A DNA stretch of 64,000 nucleotides. It comes from Halocatena marina (GTDB taxonomy: Archaea > Halobacteriota > Halobacteria > Halobacteriales > Haloarculaceae). The stretch lies in the NCBI RefSeq assembly GCF_023276375.1, contig NZ_JALLPK010000001.1, positions 1,798,001 through 1,862,000 on the forward strand. Reading direction: 5' to 3'. The notes beneath the pieces are model-generated. The model saw only the letters and a list, made by a program, of their open reading frames with translations. It had not been told where the DNA came from and did no database searches. Shown here one piece after another: positions 45,425-54,784 of this stretch. Both the position numbers and the translations under genes were made by a program. Each line of letters starts with the position of its first letter. Position 1 is the stretch's first letter.

Positions 45425-45453
45425 ATGTATACATGACCAAAAAGTATAAGTAT
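45425..45453 (+). promoter_or_regulatory. Palindrome and TATA box between trmB and the sugar ABC operon
   Basis: ATGTATACAT at 45425-45434 is a perfect 10-base palindrome. It is followed by the TATA-like agtataagtatt (45443-45454 region), about 35-40 bases before the ATG at 45486. The palindrome lies just upstream of the box, where haloarchaeal regulators can act. It is a candidate TrmB-type site. It does not clearly match the TACT-spacer-AGTA form reported for Halobacterium TrmB, though AGTA-like half sites occur around it. Confidence 0.4.
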
Positions 45454-45485
45454 TAATCAATAAAAGAGAACTGTGATCAAACATC

Positions 45486-46871
45486 ATGGTACGTAATTTC
45501 GGAAGAAATGAAACTACACGACGGACAGTACTCAAAGTATCTGCTATGGGTGCCAGCGCCCTCCTTGGAGGACTCGCTGGCTGTCTCGGGGGAAACACCA
45601 ACTCGACAGGGACAGAGTCGGGAAAATTAGTGACAACGAATCGTGTTGGGTCGAAGAACGTAAAAGCCACATCTGTTCATTGGTTGCTTCCGGACGCATC
45701 TCACAAACAGGATGAAAATCCCGAGGTTGCGAAGGTGTACGAGCAACTGTTTGAAACGTGGGCAAAGGACCACCCGCGAGTTGCGATGGACCTACAGTAT
45801 AAAACGAATTTAGAACAGATGAAGACGAAACTGCTCCAAGCCGTGGCGAAAGGAAACGCCCCTACATCGGCGCAAGTTGATTCATTCTGGGTTCCCGATT
45901 TCACGGACTCGCTCCAACCAATGGACAGAGTGATCGAGAAACCGGACGACTGGTACCCGTTCGTCAAAGATATTGTTCATCAAAACGGAAGTTGGAGAGC
46001 TGTTTGGAAGAACACTGATTGTCGAGCCCTCTACTACCGCCAAGACCTTATTGATAAGTACAACGGTGGAAACCCGCCAAAAACGTGGGATGAGCTCATT
46101 CAAGTCGGGAAAGATATCAAGGGAAACGAGAACATGGCCGGCTACATGTACAACGGCGGGAAGTGGGAAGCCACCACGTTCGACAATTTGGCGATGTACT
46201 GGGCACAGGGAGGTAATCTCGTCAATGATGAGGGAAAACCCGTACTCGATACACCGGCGAATAAGCGTGCACTGCTCAGCGTGTTCAAGTTTTTCAAACG
46301 GACGGTCGATTCCGGTGTCACGCCCCAACGAGTCGTGAACATCACCGATTACGGTCGACTCCGGGAAGCCGCTCTCAATGGACAGACGGCAATGTTCCTT
46401 GGTGGAAACTGGCAAATATCGACCATCAAACAACAGGTCGATAGCAAAGAGGAGTGGAAGAAATGGAAGGTTGCGAAAATCCCACAGCGCAAACCGGATA
46501 TCGCATCGACCGGCACAGGTGGATGGACGGTCGGTGTGTTTTCTCAGGACGAAACGAAACGCAGTGCAGCGGTCGACTACGCGGGACTGTTCGCGAAAAA
46601 GACGAATATGGCGAATCTGTGTAAGGCAGGTGGATTCCTTCCAACTCGGAAGTCGGTGTTCGAGGAGACGAAGTTCTTCTCAGATGACCCGTACATGCAG
46701 AAGTACAAGAAACTGCTGACGGACGGTCGTGCTCGGCCCGGCGTTCCGATTTATCTCACGATTTCCTCGGAGTGGCAGACTGCTGTTGGAAAAGTTCTCA
46801 CCGGACAGGCCTCGCCAAAGGCGGCAGTCAATACGATGATCAAGAACGTGAACGCTGAATACGAGGGTTGA
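45486..46871 (+). CDS. Sugar ABC transporter substrate-binding lipoprotein
   Basis: The protein is 461 residues. A Tat motif, TTRRTVLKVSAMGAS, and a lipobox LAGC (acceptor Cys33) open it, followed by a short Gly/Asn/Thr linker. The family 1 extracellular solute-binding fold shows VYEQLFETWAKDHPRVAMDLQYK, then FTDSLQPMDRVIEKPDDWYPFVKD and ADCRALYYR-like TDCRALYYRQDLIDKYNGGNPPKTWDEL. GQTAMFLGGNWQIS and GTGGWTVGVFSQDETKRSAA are also present. It should bind a sugar outside the membrane and deliver it to the two permeases that follow. It heads a five-gene operon (66 bases to the next gene) facing trmB. Confidence 0.9.
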   Translation: MVRNFGRNETTRRTVLKVSAMGASALLGGLAGCLGGNTNSTGTESGKLVTTNRVGSKNVKATSVHWLLPDASHKQDENPEVAKVYEQLFETWAKDHPRVAMDLQYKTNLEQMKTKLLQAVAKGNAPTSAQVDSFWVPDFTDSLQPMDRVIEKPDDWYPFVKDIVHQNGSWRAVWKNTDCRALYYRQDLIDKYNGGNPPKTWDELIQVGKDIKGNENMAGYMYNGGKWEATTFDNLAMYWAQGGNLVNDEGKPVLDTPANKRALLSVFKFFKRTVDSGVTPQRVVNITDYGRLREAALNGQTAMFLGGNWQISTIKQQVDSKEEWKKWKVAKIPQRKPDIASTGTGGWTVGVFSQDETKRSAAVDYAGLFAKKTNMANLCKAGGFLPTRKSVFEETKFFSDDPYMQKYKKLLTDGRARPGVPIYLTISSEWQTAVGKVLTGQASPKAAVNTMIKNVNAEYEG

Positions 46872-46937
46872 ATCCGAAGCCATGCTCATAATCCATCGCT
46901 CTACAAACGCATGGAAGCTGACGGCGGGTGATACACT

Positions 46938-47885
46938 GTGTCTGTGAGTACCGAACGGCTACCGGATAGCGTTCACAATGCTGTGGCCTCCGTTACTGGC
47001 TCATTCGAGCGATTCCAAGAGACGCCGCTCACGTGGATCGCACCGGCGATCCTATTTCTCCTTCTCTTTCGGTTGTATCCACTCTTCGAAGCGGTTCGGA
47101 TGAGTTTCACGAACATGAAACTCACAGAACTGGGAGCAGAGTACGTCGGCGTCGAATCATACATGCAGATCCTTTCGTCGCCATCGTTCTGGACAATGGC
47201 GAGGATCACGGTCATTTTCGTCGTGGCAAGCGTTGTCCTCCAGATCGTCCTCGGGATGATTCTCGCACTTGCCATCGATTACGGCGTCAGAGAGAAGCTA
47301 TACGGAAGCGTTTCGACTCGTGTTGCTGTCCTCTCTGCGTGGGTGATTCCGGGGATCGTTATCGGGATCCTCTGGAAGATCATGCTCATCGAGGCGAACT
47401 ACGGCGTTGTCAATTTCATGTTGCTCCAGTTGGGATTCGACGTCGTATCATTTCTCTCTGATCCACAGATGGCCCTCGTGTCAACGATTACGGCAAATAC
47501 GTGGCGTGGAACAGCGTTCTCGATGATCATGCTGTACGCTGGACTGCAGCAGGTACCCACACATCTCTACGACGCAGCACGGGTCGACGGTGCACGGGCG
47601 TTACAACGGTTTCGGTACGTGACGCTCCCGCAGATAAAATCAGTCGTATTCATCAATCTCGTGTTGATCACGATCTACACGCTGAACACCTTCGACATGA
47701 TAATGAGCCTGACAGGCGGTGGACCGGGGCACGCGACGGAAGTTCTGGCGCTGTTCATGTACTTCGAAGGATTCGAACGGTTCGATATCGGTCAAGCCGC
47801 TGCAGTCGCAGTGATGATGCTCGTTGTGAACATCGTGATGACTGCGATCTACATGCGCCTATTCATCGACGAGGAGGAGTTCTAA
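46938..47885 (+). CDS. Sugar ABC permease, MalF/UgpA type
   Basis: The protein is 315 residues from a GTG at 46938. It has six membrane helices beginning with TWIAPAILFLLLFRLYPLFEAVRMSF. The binding-protein-dependent transport loop that contacts the ATPase reads YAGLQQVPTHLYDAARVDGARALQRFRYVTLPQIK (in pieces, about 210-245), with the EAA-type pattern here as YDAARVDGA. LTGGGPGHATEVLALFMY follows. It pairs with the permease that starts one base after its stop. Substrate is a sugar or glycoside; the exact one is not predictable. Confidence 0.9.
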   Translation: MSVSTERLPDSVHNAVASVTGSFERFQETPLTWIAPAILFLLLFRLYPLFEAVRMSFTNMKLTELGAEYVGVESYMQILSSPSFWTMARITVIFVVASVVLQIVLGMILALAIDYGVREKLYGSVSTRVAVLSAWVIPGIVIGILWKIMLIEANYGVVNFMLLQLGFDVVSFLSDPQMALVSTITANTWRGTAFSMIMLYAGLQQVPTHLYDAARVDGARALQRFRYVTLPQIKSVVFINLVLITIYTLNTFDMIMSLTGGGPGHATEVLALFMYFEGFERFDIGQAAAVAVMMLVVNIVMTAIYMRLFIDEEEF

Positions 47886-47886
47886 A

Positions 47887-48747
47887 ATGAGCGTACAGCA
47901 CCGAATCGATTCGATTTCCCGCACACTCTCTGTGTACACTGTGGTAACGTACGCGATCTATGTGCTCGCAGGCGTATTTTTCCTGTTCCCGGTGCTCTGG
48001 GTGCTCTCGATGAGTCTTCGGATTGATGGATCAGTGATTTCGTATCCCGTGCAGTTCATTCCGCAAGAGATCACCCTCGACCCATACGCTGAGGTGTTAC
48101 AGGATTCATCGATGGTGACGTGGATACTCAATTCGGTGAAAATCGCTGTGCTCGAAGTCATTGGAATCATTATCGTAACGCTGCCAGCAGCGTACGCATT
48201 CTCTCGGTTCGATTTTCGAGGAAAAAAGCCGCTGCTCTTCTCAGTACTGTTGTTTCAGATGATCTCGCCGGTCGTCATCGTCATTCCGCTCTACAATCTG
48301 ATGAACCAGCTGCAACTACTGGATACCCATCTCGGACTCATTCTCCTCTATATCGGGCTGCAAGTTCCGTTCTCGATCTGGCTCCTCAAGAGCTACTTCG
48401 ATACGATTCCAGACGGATTGGACGAAGCAGCTCGCGTTGATGGCTGTAATCGGTTGCAAACCCTTCTTTACGTCTTGCTCCCATCGATGGCACCGGGAAT
48501 TGCTGTCGTTGCGATTTTCAACTTCGTATTCGCGTGGGCTGAATTCGTGATGGCATTCACGGTTCTCGATAGCAATCGGCTCTACACTGTCTCAATTGGC
48601 CTCTTCTCGTTTCAGGGACAGTATAGCACAGACTGGCGCGTCATCTCCGCAGCGAGTATCATCGCCATGCTCCCGCTGTTGGTGATGTTCATCGCGCTAC
48701 AGCGATACTTCGTTAAAGGACTCGTCGAGGGGGCAGTCAAAGGATGA
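47887..48747 (+). CDS. Sugar ABC permease, MalG/UgpE type
   Basis: The protein is 286 residues with six helices. It starts almost directly after the MalF-type stop, with GAGGAG (47871-47876) inside the upstream gene as ribosome-binding site. Family marks are LFPVLWVLSMSLRIDGSV, then LPAAYAFSRFDFRGKKPLLFSVLLFQMISPVVIVIPLYNLM (in pieces), and the coupling loop SYFDTIPDGLDEAARVDGCNRLQTLLYVLLPSMAPGI (in pieces) with the EAA pattern DEAARVDGC. It forms the channel with the previous protein. The ATPase gene follows after 109 bases. Confidence 0.9.
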   Translation: MSVQHRIDSISRTLSVYTVVTYAIYVLAGVFFLFPVLWVLSMSLRIDGSVISYPVQFIPQEITLDPYAEVLQDSSMVTWILNSVKIAVLEVIGIIIVTLPAAYAFSRFDFRGKKPLLFSVLLFQMISPVVIVIPLYNLMNQLQLLDTHLGLILLYIGLQVPFSIWLLKSYFDTIPDGLDEAARVDGCNRLQTLLYVLLPSMAPGIAVVAIFNFVFAWAEFVMAFTVLDSNRLYTVSIGLFSFQGQYSTDWRVISAASIIAMLPLLVMFIALQRYFVKGLVEGAVKG

Positions 48748-48856
48748 ACACACTCGTCCACCCGTTCGAACACTCGCCTTCCTCTCCGAAGCCAATCGCA
48801 GAAACGCACATGAACGACGGTAATAACGTCCAGTATTCGAATGCTGGAACCCACAG

Positions 48857-50008
48857 ATGTCGACAGTAGAAATCACGGAGTTGACCAAGCGGTATCGTAC
48901 AGGATCGAACAGCGAGCTGATCGCTGTCGAGAATCTCAGCATCGAACTCGAAGACGGGGAATTTCTCGTCCTCGTTGGACCCTCTGGCTGTGGGAAATCC
49001 ACAACGCTTCGCTGTATTGCAGGTCTCGAAACGATCAGTGAGGGTGAAATCAGATTCGGAGACACCGACGTGACAGGGACGACACCCGAGGAGCGAAACA
49101 TTGCGATGGTGTTCCAGAACTACGCGCTGTATCCACACATGACCGCCCGACAGAACATGGCATTTGGGCTGAAAATGACAACAGATATTTCAAAAGAAGA
49201 GCGACACAGCAGGGTTATCGATGCAGCACAAACACTCAGCATCGAGGAGTTACTTACGGACAAGCCAAAGGAACTCTCTGGCGGGCAACAACAGCGCGTC
49301 GCACTCGGACGAGCGATCATCCGAGAGCCCGAAGTATTCTTAATGGATGAACCGCTGTCGAATCTCGACGCGAAGCTCCGAACGCAGATGCGGACCGAGA
49401 TCCAACAACTACAGTCAGAACTCGGGGTTACGACGGTTTATGTGACACACGATCAGACAGAAGCAATGACGATGGGTGATCGGATCGCCGTTCTCAATGA
49501 TGGCACACTGCAACAGGTCGGAACACCACTCGAATGTTACTACGAGCCGGAGAATCTCTTCGTCGCGAATTTCATTGGCGAACCGTCAATGAATTTCTTC
49601 GAATTCGAACTGATGGGGACATCGCTCGTTGGCGAAACCATCGACTACACGCTTTCAACTCAGTACGACGAATCCATCGACGACGGGACTGTCGTGACGC
49701 TCGGCATTCGACCGGAAGACATCGAAATCGTCGAAGAAGGCGGTCAGAACACATTCAGAGGAACAGTTGAAGTCGTCGAACCAATGGGCGATCAGAACTT
49801 CCTCCATCTCGATCTGCATGGAACGGAGGTCACCGCGGCGATAGCGGGTGAGTACGATGTCGAAACCGAGACCGAAATATGGCTTCACGTTCCTCAAGCC
49901 AAGATTCATCTTTTCGATACTCAGACCGGAAAGGCGCTGTACAACTGCGAGCGACACAGCACCACGATTCCGACAGTAGCCGACGTTTCCGGAGGTGAAG
50001 TAGCGTGA
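48857..50008 (+). CDS. Sugar ABC transporter ATPase, MalK/UgpC type
   Basis: The protein is 383 residues. Walker A is GPSGCGKST (41-49), the Q-loop FQNYALYPHMT (86-96), signature LSGGQQQRVALGRAI (140-154), Walker B FLMDEPLSNLDAKLR (161-175) and the switch His in TVYVTHDQTEAMT (193-205). A C-terminal TOBE/OB-fold regulatory region (about 235-355) contains TLGIRPEDIEIVEEGG and is typical of CUT1 sugar importers. It powers uptake by the two permeases. Its end overlaps the start of the oxidoreductase gene by four bases (GTGA). Confidence 0.93.
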   Translation: MSTVEITELTKRYRTGSNSELIAVENLSIELEDGEFLVLVGPSGCGKSTTLRCIAGLETISEGEIRFGDTDVTGTTPEERNIAMVFQNYALYPHMTARQNMAFGLKMTTDISKEERHSRVIDAAQTLSIEELLTDKPKELSGGQQQRVALGRAIIREPEVFLMDEPLSNLDAKLRTQMRTEIQQLQSELGVTTVYVTHDQTEAMTMGDRIAVLNDGTLQQVGTPLECYYEPENLFVANFIGEPSMNFFEFELMGTSLVGETIDYTLSTQYDESIDDGTVVTLGIRPEDIEIVEEGGQNTFRGTVEVVEPMGDQNFLHLDLHGTEVTAAIAGEYDVETETEIWLHVPQAKIHLFDTQTGKALYNCERHSTTIPTVADVSGGEVA

Positions 50009-51042
50009 CGATCCGTCTGGCAGCGATCGGTCTCGGAACGCTCGGAGAGCACGAACTCGAAATTTACGAAGAGATCCCAGACGTCGATATCACCGCGGGA
50101 GCTGACATCGAGAAAGGCAAGAGAGAACGGTTCGAGAGTCGGTTCGACGCACCTGCTTACGAAACTCACGAGCAACTGCTCGAAGCACACGGCGATGAAC
50201 TCGACGCAGCCTCAATCGTCACCCCACACACGCTTCATTACGAACAGGCAATGGCGTGTCTCGAACGGGAATTGCATCTCTTCATCGAAAAGCCGCTCGT
50301 CACGGATGTCACCCACGCGCAAACGCTCGTTAAAACAGCCGATCGACAGGGATGCGTTCTCGTTGTTGGATACCAGCGTCACTATCATCCAGTGTATAAG
50401 GAGATCAAACGACGAATTGAATCAGGACAGATCGGTCGAGTGCACAGCCTCAACTGTTATATGGGTCAGCATTGGATCCGGAAATTCGAAAACGCGTGGC
50501 GAACGAATCCCAGCCTCTCGGGCGGTGGCCAGCTGTACGACTCCGGATCGCATCTCCTCGACACGCTGCTGTGGACGACTGGAACGACTCCGGTCGCTGT
50601 CGGGGCGATGATGGACACTCGTGAGCACGATGTGGACGTGACCAGTGCGCTCACACTGTCATTGGAGCGTGATGGAAACCCAGTCACTGGAAGTGTTCTC
50701 GTGACCGCTGACGGAACGGAGGACCCCTCGACGTACGAGGGGCTGGTTATCTGGGGAACGGAGGGACGACTGACGTACACGCGTGATACACTGACCATCA
50801 CGCGGCGTGACACAGCTCCTGAGGAGATCACAGTCGATGGAGCCACGGATTTCAAAACGTTGCTTCGCTACAAGCTCACCGACTTCATCGAAGCCGTCCG
50901 CGGAGAACACGAGCCGACTGTTCCAGGCTCGTACGGACAGATCGTGGTTGCTCTCACAGAAGCGGCGTATGATGCGTACCGAACGGGAACAACGGTCGGT
51001 GTTGCGCAGTATCTCGAAACAGCCACCCCTGCAACAGACTAG
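50005..51042 (+). CDS. Gfo/Idh/MocA-family sugar oxidoreductase
   Basis: The protein is 345 residues from a GTG at 50005 overlapping the MalK-type stop. A strong ribosome-binding site, GGAGGTG, lies at 49991-49997. The Rossmann start is IRLAAIGLGTLGEHELEIY, followed by ELDAASIVTPHTLHYEQAMACLERELHLFIEKPLVTD (in pieces) with the conserved EKP. VLVVGYQRHYHPVYKEIK and GGGQLYDSGSHLLDTLLW follow, with Asp and His at the usual catalytic places. The family oxidises or interconverts sugars and polyols with NAD(P). Coupling to the importer suggests that the imported compound is its substrate. The specific sugar, such as xylose, inositol or another, cannot be decided. Confidence 0.88.
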   Translation: MTIRLAAIGLGTLGEHELEIYEEIPDVDITAGADIEKGKRERFESRFDAPAYETHEQLLEAHGDELDAASIVTPHTLHYEQAMACLERELHLFIEKPLVTDVTHAQTLVKTADRQGCVLVVGYQRHYHPVYKEIKRRIESGQIGRVHSLNCYMGQHWIRKFENAWRTNPSLSGGGQLYDSGSHLLDTLLWTTGTTPVAVGAMMDTREHDVDVTSALTLSLERDGNPVTGSVLVTADGTEDPSTYEGLVIWGTEGRLTYTRDTLTITRRDTAPEEITVDGATDFKTLLRYKLTDFIEAVRGEHEPTVPGSYGQIVVALTEAAYDAYRTGTTVGVAQYLETATPATD

Positions 51043-51856
51043 CACTGATTCTGCGTTTGTTCTTGAGAGGTGTTGGACGTTCTGAGCTCAGGATTATCGC
51101 GGTGCCTGGTTCATCACGTCGGGGTGGCCTCACTAATCAAACCGCTAGAATGAATGTGTAGTCGGTTCTGATCTGCCGTCTAATCACGTTTTTGAAACGA
51201 TCGAACGTATCCACTGTCGATGACAGAGCAACGATATTCAGACATCAATCACCGATAGAAGTAGTTGTACCGACACGTACCGATCTCTTTGGGAGACGAC
51301 GTCTCAACCAGCTCAATTACGAACCAACTGAAATGACCGCACAAGCATCCTCGACTCGCTCTGAAATCTCCCATCTGTTTTATCCAAGATCTGCCGCTAC
51401 TGTCGCCGGGTAGGACTGATACCGCAGTTTTGGTGAAATGACAGAATAGGCTGGACGAGTCCGTTCGATTGTCTTTCGCACACATCCTCATCCAATTTAT
51501 TACGTACGAATATTTTAATCAATCGATGAGTATTTTTCTAAAAACGTGGATGAGGTGTTGTGTTGTCGGTGGTGATGGTTCGTTCGATCGGTTCTTCGAG
51601 CTCAAAGGAGACAACGAATCGACCTCCATCAGTCGTTCACTGGACGAATCCGTCGATAAACCACGGTAGAAGCGCTGTAATTGAGAATTGTACGATATCG
51701 AAACCGAGTAGTGAATTTTGAATCAATATATTGGTGTGGTATAGCAATTCGCCTGAGATCTGTTCACTTCATCCATATCTATCACTCACAAATAGGGTGT
51801 TCCTACCGGAGAGCGAAGGTATATACACAATCGCGGAGTACATTGAATCGTTACTT
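51043..51856. other. Spacer of about 800 bases before the MATE exporter
   Basis: I see no supported gene. A good TATA box (TATATA, 51820-51825) lies about 32 bases before the GTG at 51857. Frames such as 51192-51413 and 51469-51669 lack family resemblance. Confidence 0.45.
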
Positions 51857-53302
51857 GTGTCACGTGTTCCGAATCCCATACGACTTGTAGTGCTGTACAT
51901 AGGACTTGCTCTCGTCCGCATCGACCTCCTCAGCCGTGAGCGTGCCCGTCGGACCACGAAATTAGCGTGGCCACGTATTGTCACGGGTATTGCTCGGATG
52001 TCTAAAAACGCGGTCGACGTAGCGATGGTTGGCATTGCCCTCGGTTCGACTGCCATCGCAGGAGTCGGATTTGCTGGTCCGTATTGGGGATTCGCGTTTG
52101 CGGTTGGTGGGGGAATTGCCGCAGGGACAATTGCTCTTGTCTCACAACGGTTTGGCGCTAAAGAATTCAGGGATCTCGGGCAAGCGGTCCGCTCTAGTGC
52201 TATCATCGTCGTCGTCATCACGATCCCGATCACAGCCTTCTTCAGTCTGTTCTCAGTCGAATTGATCTCGATTCTGAGCAGCGATCCCGAAGTGGTCCGA
52301 TTCGGATCGACGTATCTCCAAATTGTCTCGCTCGGCATTCCATTTGCAGCGTTGAATCTCATCGGAAGTCGCGTCTTTATTGGGATCGACGACGCGTGGA
52401 CACCGATGGTCCTCCGATCGGGTGGCGCTATCGCTAATATCGCGTTCAACGCGGTTTTGATCTTTGGCTTCGATCTCGGTGTCACTGGCGCAGCGATGGG
52501 TACCGTCCTCTCGAATGTGCTCGTGACAGGAATATTCGTGGTCGCGCTCGTTGCGGGCCGACTCCCTGGTATCGGTGCGTTCCCGGTGCAGATCGATCCG
52601 TTTGGTACGTACATCAATCTCGAAATCATCAAGCAGCTGGTCGAGATCGGAACGCCCGTCGTAGGACGAAGCCTCGTGTGGACGGTCGCTGAGTTTCCGA
52701 TGCTCGCAATCGTCGCCATATTCGGGAGCGATGTCGTTGCCGCGTTCGTCATCGCTCGTCGCATCTGGGGACTGATGAACACACCAGGGTGGGGATTCGG
52801 GCTTGCTGCTAGCAGTCTCGTCGGGCAAAAGCTTGGAGCCGGTGACGAAGGCACTGCGGAAGCGTACGGGCACGAAATCATCCGATTTGCGGTCGCAGTG
52901 TATCTTGTTTCAGCAGCGGTCGTCTTCCTATTTGCCGAGCCAATCGTCGTTTCGTTCGTCAGCAGTCCAACCGATCCGTCCGTTGGAGTCGCTGTTTCGC
53001 TCGTTTCGGTCGCCTGCGTTGCCGTCGTGTTACAAGGTGTCTCTGGTGGAGCTGCAGGGCCACTCGACGCCAGCGGCGACACGCGCTGGCCGTTCTACAG
53101 CCAAGCGTTCGGGATGTTCTGCTGTTCGATCCCGCTCACGTATCTTGGTGCGACGACGTCGCTCGGGCTCGACGGGCTGTATCTCGCGTTCATTGCTGAA
53201 ACGGCGGTCCCAGCAGCGCTCAACTACTACCGCTTTTCGACGAACAAGTGGAAAGAAGTCAGCCGCAGTTATCGGGTGAACAGCAGCGTTTCCGACGACT
53301 GA
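51857..53302 (+). CDS. MATE-family exporter
   Basis: The protein is 481 residues if it starts at the GTG at 51857. The frame is open from 51731, but the upstream 42 codons are unlike the family, and a TATA box at 51820-51825 fits a leaderless GTG start. Twelve hydrophobic segments are seen. Haloarchaeal MATE marks are LAWPRIVTGIARMSKNAVDVAMVGIALGSTAIAGVGFAGPYWG (in pieces) and GGGIAAGTIALVSQRFGA. GIPFAALNLIGSRVFIGIDDAWTP and GWGFGLAASSLVGQKLGAGD follow. These antiporters expel drugs or metabolites in exchange for Na+ or H+. It ends 25 bases from the convergent alcohol dehydrogenase gene. Confidence 0.88.
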   Translation: MSRVPNPIRLVVLYIGLALVRIDLLSRERARRTTKLAWPRIVTGIARMSKNAVDVAMVGIALGSTAIAGVGFAGPYWGFAFAVGGGIAAGTIALVSQRFGAKEFRDLGQAVRSSAIIVVVITIPITAFFSLFSVELISILSSDPEVVRFGSTYLQIVSLGIPFAALNLIGSRVFIGIDDAWTPMVLRSGGAIANIAFNAVLIFGFDLGVTGAAMGTVLSNVLVTGIFVVALVAGRLPGIGAFPVQIDPFGTYINLEIIKQLVEIGTPVVGRSLVWTVAEFPMLAIVAIFGSDVVAAFVIARRIWGLMNTPGWGFGLAASSLVGQKLGAGDEGTAEAYGHEIIRFAVAVYLVSAAVVFLFAEPIVVSFVSSPTDPSVGVAVSLVSVACVAVVLQGVSGGAAGPLDASGDTRWPFYSQAFGMFCCSIPLTYLGATTSLGLDGLYLAFIAETAVPAALNYYRFSTNKWKEVSRSYRVNSSVSDD

Positions 53303-53327
53303 TTCTGTCCTCGCGGCTGATTGTTGT

Positions 53328-54512
53328 TCAGTAGGCGTTTTCGAACAGTTCAACCGCGTCCTGTCGACTCATCGAACGAGGGTTACGATCAATATTGTGT
53401 TGTGAGTATTCGAACGCCACGTCAGCGAACGCCTCGAACTCGCTCTCGTCGATATCACCAAGTTCCCGGAGCTGATTCGGGATACCCATATCATCATTGA
53501 GTGCGGCGACGGCGTCTGCCGCACCGCGAGCCTGTTCGAGCGTTGTCTGATCGGTGCTGCCGAGTAAGTGTGCGATGTCTGCGAGACGGTCCGGCTCTGC
53601 GAGCACGTTATACCGCATCACGTGAGGGAGCAGGACGGCATTGGCCCGCCCGTGGCCGATTCCGTACTCGACACCGAGTGGATACGTGAGCGCGTGAACT
53701 GCCCCGAGCCCTGAATTGACGAACGCCTGTCCCGCCATCGTCGCTGCAAGGCTCATCCGGTAGCGGGCCTCGTCGTTGTGCGCTCCTTGGTGGACTGCCT
53801 GCCGTAAGTTCTCGCCAATCAGTTCGATCGCCCGACGTGCCAACACGTCAGTCATTGGCGTCCGGAGCGTCGAAACGTAGCTTTCGATGGCGTGGCTCAG
53901 CGCGTCCATCCCGGTCGCTGCGGCGATTGCGGGCGGCAGCGATCGAGTCAGCGTTGGATCGACGAGTGCGAGATCACAAAAGAGGTGTTCGGAGTAGACC
54001 ACCTTCTTGTTGTTACCGTCATCTTCATCGGCAAAAACGCCGATATGAGTGACTTCGCTCCCGGTCCCCGCTGTCGTCGGAACGAGCACGGTTGGGCGTC
54101 CCGGCCCCGGAACGTTGTCCATTCCCAGCATCTCACGAATCGGAGTATCGTGCTCGATGAGTACCGACGCGAGTTTCGCGGTGTCCAGACAGCTTCCCCC
54201 ACCGATACCCACAACGAGATCAGCGTCGACCTTCGATAGTGCTTCTGTGGCTTGCTCGGCCAAACGAAGCTTCGGCTCCGGTGTTACTCCATCGAAGACA
54301 TGGATATCGACGCTTGCCGCCGATAGCGCATCACAAACAGGAGCTGTGGCTCCTGCATCGGCGATATCGGCGTCTGTGACAATGAGTGCCGACTCGATCC
54401 CGTGGCGTGCGGCGAATCTTTTGAGTTCATCTGTCGCACCCATCCCGTATCGGATGTCGTTCGGACTTTTGATAGAGAAAGTATCATCGATAGAACCCAG
54501 TCCATTGAACAT
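53328..54512 (-). CDS. Iron-containing alcohol dehydrogenase
   Basis: The protein is 394 residues. The NAD(P)-binding half shows FSIKSPNDIRYGMGATDEL, IESALIVTDADIADAG and VDADLVVGIGGGSCLDTAKLASVL, then PTVLVPTTAGTGSEVTHIGVF. The metal half has LALVDPTLTRSLPPAIAAATGMDALSHAIESYVS (in two parts) with the Asp and His ligands. Further His ligands lie in VNSGLGAVHALTYPLG and YGIGHGRANAVLLPHVM. The family oxidises or reduces short alcohols and aldehydes with NAD(P). It is divergent from the aldehyde dehydrogenase at 54785 with about 270 bases between, so alcohol-aldehyde-acid oxidation is a possible joint task. Confidence 0.9.
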   Translation of the reverse strand: MFNGLGSIDDTFSIKSPNDIRYGMGATDELKRFAARHGIESALIVTDADIADAGATAPVCDALSAASVDIHVFDGVTPEPKLRLAEQATEALSKVDADLVVGIGGGSCLDTAKLASVLIEHDTPIREMLGMDNVPGPGRPTVLVPTTAGTGSEVTHIGVFADEDDGNNKKVVYSEHLFCDLALVDPTLTRSLPPAIAAATGMDALSHAIESYVSTLRTPMTDVLARRAIELIGENLRQAVHQGAHNDEARYRMSLAATMAGQAFVNSGLGAVHALTYPLGVEYGIGHGRANAVLLPHVMRYNVLAEPDRLADIAHLLGSTDQTTLEQARGAADAVAALNDDMGIPNQLRELGDIDESEFEAFADVAFEYSQHNIDRNPRSMSRQDAVELFENAY

Positions 54513-54784
54513 GGCTCAAAGGGATCGGGAGCACACAAAAAACTGCCGTTCGTACTACTTCCGGAAGTGGCGAATTAATGGGCACACAGACAGCGACCGA
54601 GGTCTCGATTTTGAAACACAGATCGGTCGCTCAGATGGAGAGAACAAAGCTAGCTTTTGAATCTCGAAACAGACGACAGATCAGCAAACGCGAGCCAAGA
54701 TTCATCGAAACCGAGGCACGAGACCAAGCCGAATTTTCTGGTGGAACCGTAAGATCCGTATACCTATACAACGACACTCCTCGT

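Noticed and set aside
51769..53082. Long minus-strand open frame (437 codons) opposite the MATE gene
   Set aside because: It mirrors the coding strand of a clearly recognisable MATE exporter, is rich in Thr/Pro/Arg/Ser and has no family resemblance, as expected for an antisense shadow.
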